A stretch of 20,697 bases of DNA from the NCBI GenBank assembly GCA_964596835.1, contig CAZQVV010000042.1, positions 1 through 20,697 of the forward strand, in the 5' to 3' direction. Shown here piece by piece: positions 15,445 to 20,697 of the stretch. The translations under genes and the position numbers were made by a program. The notes under the pieces were generated by a model. It worked only from the letters and a program-made list of their open reading frames with translations. It did no database searches and was not told where the DNA came from. Every line of letters starts with the position of its first letter. The stretch's first letter is position 1. Source of the DNA: JAADGZ01 sp964596835 (GTDB lineage Bacteria > Pseudomonadota > Gammaproteobacteria > UBA6429 > Thiohalophilaceae).

Positions 15445-16755
15445 TTATTCCGCAAGTTTTTCTTTCCAGATATGGGCATGTTCAAGTATGGCAGTTGAGT
15501 TCAGTGTGGTCAGTTCACCCTCTCTGAGCAGTTGTTTGCCGGCGACCCAGACATCACGGATACAGTGACGGCCAGCGGCATAGACCACCTGTGATTGCGG
15601 ATGATAGACTGGCTGGGTATCCACGCCGCTTAAATCTATCGCAATGATATCCGCCGCCTTGCCCGGTTTCAGGGAACCAGTTTCTTCTTCCAGCCCCAGG
15701 GCGCGGGCGCCGTTGAGGGTGGCTATTTGCAGGGCTTGCATGGCCGGTACGGCGCTGGCGTTGCCGGACACGGCCTTGGCCAGCAGGGCGGCGCTACGCA
15801 GTTCGCCAAGCATGTCCAGATCATTATTGCTGGCGGCCCCATCGGTTCCCAGGGCTACATTTACCCCGGTTTCGAGCAGGGTCTGTAGCGGACAAAAACC
15901 GCTAGCCAGTTTGAGATTGGATTCCGGGCAGTGCACGACATGCATACCGGTATCGGCGAGTAGATGGATGTCTTCTTTTTCAAGCTGGGTCATGTGTACG
16001 GCGAGCAGCCTTGGGCTGAGCAGATCCAGTTTTTGTAGCCGTTCAATGGGGCGCAGGCCGAATTTTTCCAGCGACGCTTGCACCTCAAACGCCGTTTCAT
16101 GCAGATGGATATGGATGGGGATATCCAGTTCCTCGGCATAGGTCGCGATGCGGCTCAGGGGGTCGTCCGATACGGTGTAAGGCGCGTGGGGTGCAAAGGC
16201 GGTGCTGATCAGGTTGTTGCCGTTGAGCTGGTCATGCAGGGCGATGCCTTTTTGCAGGTATTCATCCGGATCCTGCGCCCAGGCGGTAGGGAAGTCGAGC
16301 ACGATCAGACCGACGACGGCGCGCATACCGGCGTGTTCCGCCGCGCGCGCGGTTTCCTCAGGAAAGAAGTACATATCATTGAAGCAGGTGGTGCCGCTTT
16401 TAATCATTTCGGCGCAGGCCAGCAGACTGCCATGATGGACAAATTCGGGATTGACCCATTGAGTTTCCGCCGGCCAGATGTGGTTGTCGAGCCAGTCCAT
16501 CAACGGCAGATCATCAGCCAATCCGCGCATCAGACTCATGGCGGCGTGGCCGTGGGCGTTGATAAAGCCGGGCATAAGAACATGCTGATCCCGACGAATA
16601 TGGACTCCGATCTGGAACTGCGCCTCGGCCTCGGTGACGGGCAGGATAGCCACGATACGGCCAGCATTAATGGCGATAGCGTGATGTTCCAGTACGGTAT
16701 TTTCCGGTTCGATGGGAATGATCCAGCGCGCCGTGATCAAAGTATCTATGTTCAT
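15445..16755 (-). CDS. mtaD: 5-methylthioadenosine / S-adenosylhomocysteine deaminase (TRZ/ATZ amidohydrolase)
   Basis: A 436-aa metal-dependent amidohydrolase. Seen: PGFINAHGHAAMSLMRG (metal ligands His68 and His70), MDWLDNHIWPAE, HIHLHETAFEV (third His), the His in LLAVHMTQLEK, HCPESNLKLASGFCP and LGTDGAASNNDLDM (metal-binding Asp). This matches MTA/SAH deaminases, which in Pseudomonas convert methylthioadenosine to methylthioinosine ahead of a phosphorylase and MtnA. Location divergent from mtnA (160 bp between starts) supports that role. A chlorohydrolase-type relative with another aminated purine or triazine substrate cannot be fully excluded. Start ATG at 16755 gives the expected N-terminus. 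Confidence 0.87.
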   Translation of the reverse strand: MNIDTLITARWIIPIEPENTVLEHHAIAINAGRIVAILPVTEAEAQFQIGVHIRRDQHVLMPGFINAHGHAAMSLMRGLADDLPLMDWLDNHIWPAETQWVNPEFVHHGSLLACAEMIKSGTTCFNDMYFFPEETARAAEHAGMRAVVGLIVLDFPTAWAQDPDEYLQKGIALHDQLNGNNLISTAFAPHAPYTVSDDPLSRIATYAEELDIPIHIHLHETAFEVQASLEKFGLRPIERLQKLDLLSPRLLAVHMTQLEKEDIHLLADTGMHVVHCPESNLKLASGFCPLQTLLETGVNVALGTDGAASNNDLDMLGELRSAALLAKAVSGNASAVPAMQALQIATLNGARALGLEEETGSLKPGKAADIIAIDLSGVDTQPVYHPQSQVVYAAGRHCIRDVWVAGKQLLREGELTTLNSTAILEHAHIWKEKLAE

Positions 16756-16761
16756 GATATT

Positions 16762-16788
16762 AAGTGACGAGGGACAAGTGACGAGGAA
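16762..16788. repeat. Short direct repeat, aagtgacgagg, 14-bp period
   Basis: aagtgacgagg occurs at 16762-16772 and again at 16776-16786. The mtnA leader just downstream carries pyrimidine-rich near-complements (ctcgtcccc, ccgtccctgtc), so the mtaD-mtnA spacer has the look of a repeat pair with about 90 AT-rich bases between. Confidence 0.45.
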
Positions 16789-16915
16789 AACCGTTTATTC
16801 GTTATACATTTTTTGTTACTTTAGCGTATTTTATATACGAAGGAAAACAATCTAAAATGGTGCCCTTAATTTCAACATCCGTCTCGTCCCCCGCCTCTCG
16901 CGCCCCGTCCCTGTC

Positions 16916-17947
16916 ATGAGCGTTTTTCCCATTCGCTGGCACGAAAACACATTAAAATTACTGGATCAACGCCTACTGCCGGCGGAGGTAACCGAAATTC
17001 GTTATGACTCGGTAGCGGCGGTGGCCGATGCTATTCGTGACATGGTGGTACGTGGCGCACCGGCTATTGGGATTACGGCGGCTTTTGGCGTCGTGATCGC
17101 CGCCCGCGCCCGTTATGCCGAAAACCCGGGTAACTGGCGGAAAAGTATCGGAGAGGATTTGAGACTCCTGGCCGATGCGCGTCCCACCGCTATCAATTTG
17201 TTTTGGGCTATCGAACGCATGCGAGGTTATTTTGATGAAATCGAGGGTGATCCTGTTGAACGTTTATTGACCGAAGCAAAGACTATCCACGAAGAGGATA
17301 TTGCCGCCAATAAACGCATGGGCGAACTGGGCGCCAATCTTATCAGCACAGGCAGCAGCATTCTGACTCATTGCAATGCCGGGGCGCTGGCGACCGGTGG
17401 TTATGGTACGGCGCTGGGCGTGATTCGCAGTGCCGTCGCGGCTGGCAAAGTTGACCAGGTGTTTGCCGACGAGACCCGGCCCTGGTTGCAGGGCGCGCGC
17501 CTGACGGCCTGGGAACTGTTGCAGGATGGTATCCCGGTGAGTCTGATTGCCGAGGGCGCCGCATCCTGGTTGATGCGCCAGGGCAAGGTGCAGTGGATCG
17601 TGGTCGGTTCGGATCGCATCGCCGCCAATGGTGATGTGGCCAACAAGATTGGCACCTACCAGTTGGCCGTTTCGGCCCGTTATCACGGGGTCAAGTTTAT
17701 GGTTGCCGCGCCCACCTCTACGGTAGACATGAATATCGCCGAGGGTGCGGATATTCCCATCGAAACCCGTAGCGCCGACGAGCTGCTTAAGTGCGGCGAT
17801 AAAAATGTGGCGGCCGCGGGCGCGTCAGCCTGGAATCCGGTGTTCGACGTGACGCCAGCGGCGCTGGTGGACGCCATCGTGACGGAGCAGGGCGTAGTAG
17901 AGAAACCTGATGCCAAAAAAATATTGGCCATGATGAAAAATGCCTGA
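16916..17947 (+). CDS. mtnA: Methylthioribose-1-phosphate isomerase
   Basis: A 343-aa enzyme of the eIF-2B-alpha-like fold that isomerises 5-methylthioribose 1-phosphate to methylthioribulose 1-phosphate in methionine salvage. Seen: RGAPAIGI (46-53), SSILTHCNAGALAT with the catalytic Cys153, TRPWLQGARLTAWEL and VGSDRIAANGDVANKIGTY with catalytic Asp233 (equivalent to Cys160 and Asp240 of the B. subtilis enzyme). Length is normal. The ATG at 16916 fits the family N-terminus but is preceded by a C/T-rich stretch with no Shine-Dalgarno. It is divergent from the MTA/SAH deaminase gene, same pathway, and upstream of gyrA on the same strand with 152 bp between. Confidence 0.95.
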   Translation: MSVFPIRWHENTLKLLDQRLLPAEVTEIRYDSVAAVADAIRDMVVRGAPAIGITAAFGVVIAARARYAENPGNWRKSIGEDLRLLADARPTAINLFWAIERMRGYFDEIEGDPVERLLTEAKTIHEEDIAANKRMGELGANLISTGSSILTHCNAGALATGGYGTALGVIRSAVAAGKVDQVFADETRPWLQGARLTAWELLQDGIPVSLIAEGAASWLMRQGKVQWIVVGSDRIAANGDVANKIGTYQLAVSARYHGVKFMVAAPTSTVDMNIAEGADIPIETRSADELLKCGDKNVAAAGASAWNPVFDVTPAALVDAIVTEQGVVEKPDAKKILAMMKNA

Positions 17948-17974
17948 TTCATCACCCTGATTTCCTGTTCAAAA

Positions 17975-17998
17975 CGCCGCAAACGCATTCTCGCGGCG
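17975..17998 (+). terminator. Hairpin after mtnA, weak terminator candidate
   Basis: cgccgc (17975-17980) pairs with gcggcg (17993-17998) around a 12-base loop, then gatctcttt. The stem is strong but the T-run is short, so termination before gyrA is possible rather than certain. Confidence 0.45.
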
Positions 17999-18032
17999 GA
18001 TCTCTTTAATGCGGTAGGTGATGGTGCTGTGC

Positions 18033-18066
18033 TAGAATAGTCGTCTTAATCAGCTCAAAAGCTGAT
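18033..18066 (+). promoter_or_regulatory. gyrA promoter -10 candidate and leader hairpin
   Basis: tagaat (18033-18038) is a fair -10; no convincing -35 is seen, as expected for supercoiling-sensitive gyrase promoters, though that is inference. A perfect 7-bp hairpin follows (atcagct 18049-18055, loop caaa, agctgat 18060-18066). The ribosome binding site aggaa (18092-18096) precedes the ATG at 18100. Confidence 0.4.
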
Positions 18067-18099
18067 CACAATAACAAGTAGCGCGCCCAATAGGAACCC

Positions 18100-20652
18100 A
18101 TGACCGAATTCGCCAAAGAAATTCTCCCCATCAATATTGAAGAGGAAATGAAGCAGTCCTATCTGGACTACGCGATGAGCGTGATCGTAGGGCGCGCCCT
18201 GCCGGATGTCCGTGACGGGCTTAAACCGGTGCATCGCCGAGTGCTTTACGCCATGCGCGAGCTGGGCAATGACTGGAACAAGGCGTATAAAAAGTCTGCT
18301 CGCGTGGTCGGTGATGTCATTGGTAAATATCATCCTCACGGCGATACGGCCGTCTATGACACCATGGTGCGTATGGCCCAGCCATTCTCCCTGCGTTACA
18401 TGCTGGTGGACGGGCAGGGTAACTTCGGTTCGGTCGATGGCGACTCCCCGGCGGCCATGCGTTATACCGAAGTGCGTATGGCCAAGATCGCTCATGAGCT
18501 GCTGGCAGATCTTGATCGGGAAACCGTGGACTTTGTTCCCAACTATGACGAATCGGAACATGAGCCGGAGGTGCTGCCCGCGCGTCTGCCTAATTTGTTA
18601 ATAAACGGTTCGGCCGGTATTGCCGTGGGTATGGCCACCAATATTCCGCCGCACAATCTCAATGAAATTATTAACGCCTGTCTGGCGCTGATTGAAAACC
18701 CAGAAACGACCATTCAGGAATTGATGGTTCACGTTCCCGGGCCGGACTTCCCCACTGCCGGTATTATTAATGGTGCCCGCGGCATTGCCGAAGCCTATGC
18801 GGGGGGACGTGGCCGCATCTATGTGCGGGCGCGCACCCATGTTGAAGAATTTGGCAATGGCCGTGAACGGCTGGTCGTCACTGAGCTGCCCTACCAGGTA
18901 AACAAGGCGCGCCTGATCGAACGCATTGCCGAGCTGGTCAAAGAGAAAAAAATCGAGGGCATTTCTGAGCTGCGCGACGAATCGGACAAAGATGGCATGC
19001 GCATGGTCATCGAACTGCGCCGTAGCGAAATGCCCGACGTATTGCTCAATAATCTCTACAAGCAGACCCAGATGCAGAGTGTTTTTGGTATTAATATGGT
19101 GGCGCTGGTCGATCGGCAGCCGCGCCTGCTGAATATCAAGCAGATCCTGGAAGCCTTTATTCGTCACCGCCGTGAGGTGGTTACCCGGCGCACGATTTAT
19201 GATTTGCGCAAGGCCCGGGAAAAGGCGCATGTGCGTGAAGGACTGGCGATTGCGCTGGTCAATATCGATCCTATCATTAGCATGATCAAGGCGGCAAAGA
19301 ATCCGGCCGAAGCCAAATTACAACTGGTGTCAACCGCCTGGGAGCCGGGCATGGTGATCGAGATGCTGACCCACACCGGTGCGGTTGGTTCTCGACCGGA
19401 AGGCCTGTCGGACAATGTCGGTCTGCTGGATGGCAAATACTATCTTTCAGAAACCCAGGCGCAGGCGATTCTCGACATGCGCCTGCATCGTCTGACCGGG
19501 CTTGAGCAGGACAAGATTCTAAAGGAATACGGTGAACTGCTGGAGGCGATCGCCGAGTTGCTTAAAATTCTGGCCAGCAGTGATCGTCTGATGGAAGTGA
19601 TTCGTGAAGAGTTGCTGGAAATTAAAGAGCAGTATGGTGATGAGCGACGCACGGAAATTGTCGCCAGTCAGGAAGATCTGAGCATCGAGGATCTGATCAC
19701 GGAAGAAGATGTCGTGGTCACCCTCTCACATGATGGCTATGTCAAGGCGCAACCGATTACGACCTACACCGCACAACGCCGTGGCGGCAAGGGGAAGGCC
19801 GCGACCTCGGTGAAAAATGAAGATTTCATCGACAAGCTGTTCGTCGCCAGCACCCACGACACTATTCTATGTTTCTCCAGCCGGGGCAAGGTGTACTGGC
19901 TGAAAGTTTATGAGCTGCCTCAGGCCGGGCGCACGGCGCGAGGCCGACCTATCGTCAACCTTCTACCGCTGGAAGAAGGCGAACGTATCAACGCCATTTT
20001 GCCGATCCGTGAGTATGAAGAAGACAAATATATTTTCTTCGCCACCGCCAGTGGCACGGTGAAGAAAACGTCTTTGAAGGATTTCTCTCGCCCACGCGCC
20101 TCAGGCATTATCGCTATCGAACTGCGTGGACAGGATCAATTGGTGGGCGTAGAACTCACCGATGGCGCACAGGATGTACTGCTGTTTTCCAGCAGCGGCA
20201 AGGCTATTCGTTTTAGTGAAAATGCGGTACGCGCCATGGGGCGTACCGCAGCCGGCGTGCGGGGTATTAAATTGCAGCCAGGGCAACGCGTGATTTCCCT
20301 GATTATCGCCAGTGAAGGTTGCGTGCTGTCTGCAACAGAAAACGGCTATGGCAAACGCACGGCTATTGGAGACTACCCCTGTCATGGGCGTGGTGGACAG
20401 GGCGTAATTTCAGTGCAGACTACGGCCCGCAACGGCAACGTGATTGGCGCCGTGCTGATTAACGAGAATGACGAGATTATGCTTATCACTACCAGCGGCA
20501 CCCTGGTGCGTACCCGGGTAGATGAGATTTCCATCGTGGGGCGAAACACCCAGGGCGTGCGCCTCATCAACCTTGCTGAAGGTGAAAAATTGTCCGGCAT
20601 TGAACGGATTGAAAACATTCAGGCGGACGAACCGGAAGATAATGAAGAGTAG
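18100..20652 (+). CDS. gyrA: DNA gyrase subunit A
   Basis: Complete 850-aa breakage-reunion subunit of DNA gyrase, which with GyrB introduces negative supercoils. Seen: LPDVRDGLKPVHRR (34-47), the quinolone-determining region GKYHPHGDTAVYDTMVRM (75-92), with Thr83 and Asp87 in E. coli numbering, the catalytic Tyr122 in AMRYTE, and a C-terminal beta-pinwheel carrying the GyrA box QRRGGKG (559-565), which separates it from ParC. The tail is acidic (QADEPEDNEE). Thr at 83 is the native residue in Pseudomonas, so it is not by itself a resistance call. Start fixed by aggaa at 18092-18096 and the family N-terminus MTEFAKEILPINIEEE. mtnA is upstream on the same strand. Confidence 0.98.
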   Translation: MTEFAKEILPINIEEEMKQSYLDYAMSVIVGRALPDVRDGLKPVHRRVLYAMRELGNDWNKAYKKSARVVGDVIGKYHPHGDTAVYDTMVRMAQPFSLRYMLVDGQGNFGSVDGDSPAAMRYTEVRMAKIAHELLADLDRETVDFVPNYDESEHEPEVLPARLPNLLINGSAGIAVGMATNIPPHNLNEIINACLALIENPETTIQELMVHVPGPDFPTAGIINGARGIAEAYAGGRGRIYVRARTHVEEFGNGRERLVVTELPYQVNKARLIERIAELVKEKKIEGISELRDESDKDGMRMVIELRRSEMPDVLLNNLYKQTQMQSVFGINMVALVDRQPRLLNIKQILEAFIRHRREVVTRRTIYDLRKAREKAHVREGLAIALVNIDPIISMIKAAKNPAEAKLQLVSTAWEPGMVIEMLTHTGAVGSRPEGLSDNVGLLDGKYYLSETQAQAILDMRLHRLTGLEQDKILKEYGELLEAIAELLKILASSDRLMEVIREELLEIKEQYGDERRTEIVASQEDLSIEDLITEEDVVVTLSHDGYVKAQPITTYTAQRRGGKGKAATSVKNEDFIDKLFVASTHDTILCFSSRGKVYWLKVYELPQAGRTARGRPIVNLLPLEEGERINAILPIREYEEDKYIFFATASGTVKKTSLKDFSRPRASGIIAIELRGQDQLVGVELTDGAQDVLLFSSSGKAIRFSENAVRAMGRTAAGVRGIKLQPGQRVISLIIASEGCVLSATENGYGKRTAIGDYPCHGRGGQGVISVQTTARNGNVIGAVLINENDEIMLITTSGTLVRTRVDEISIVGRNTQGVRLINLAEGEKLSGIERIENIQADEPEDNEE

Positions 20653-20697
20653 CCAGGATAAATAGCAAAATCATATTCAATTCAGGTTGGGCTGAAT

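Overview
The window looks like a chromosomal segment of a gammaproteobacterium. The proteins (GyrA, UbiG, RmuC, YgiQ, an EF-G2-type elongation factor) are of gammaproteobacterial type. From memory, the order gyrA - mtnA - MTA/SAH deaminase - ubiG - MupP-like phosphatase, with these orientations, is also found in Pseudomonas. A squalene pathway of the HpnC/HpnD/HpnE type points to a hopanoid-making or other triterpenoid-making lineage. No species can be named from the sequence alone. No rRNA, tRNA, CRISPR array, prophage or intact transposase was seen.

Layout. 1-388: intergenic repeats, including a 214-bp inverted-repeat (MITE-like) element. 389-5809, minus strand: hpnC, ygiQ, hpnD and hpnE, in order of transcription; the three hpn products together convert farnesyl diphosphate to squalene. 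5863-8603, plus strand: a small one-helix membrane protein, an AT-rich YfcE-type metallophosphoesterase and a secreted PhoX-family (DUF839) protein. 8681-11539, minus strand: ubiG (ubiquinone methyltransferase), a HAD phosphatase best read as MupP (peptidoglycan recycling) and rmuC. 11929-14016, plus strand: a stand-alone EF-G paralogue (EF-G2, fusA2) with its own promoter and structured leader. 14017-14833: a repeat-rich gap with a second MITE-like element. 14834-15344, minus strand: a YefM-YoeB toxin-antitoxin pair with a readable promoter/operator. 15445-17947: the MTA/SAH deaminase (minus) divergent from mtnA (plus), both in methylthioadenosine salvage. 18100-20652: gyrA, complete.

The intergenic DNA is unusually rich in short dyad-symmetric repeats: two recurring REP-like families (one built around cttcgac...gctcagggcgaacg, one around gatgggt...gcgaagcg...acccatc), two MITE-like inverted-repeat elements and several single structured units. 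They sit almost entirely between genes.

I did not find a clearly new multi-gene system. The most useful leads are: (1) the phosphatase beside ubiG is probably MupP rather than phosphoglycolate phosphatase; (2) the fusA2-repeat-YefM/YoeB block looks inserted into an otherwise conserved neighbourhood; (3) the fusA2 leader has a stringent-type discriminator and a six-codon minicistron ending in ATGA; (4) the PhoX-like gene has a nested inverted-repeat leader and a Sec-like rather than Tat signal; (5) there are two MITE-like elements with no transposase in the window.
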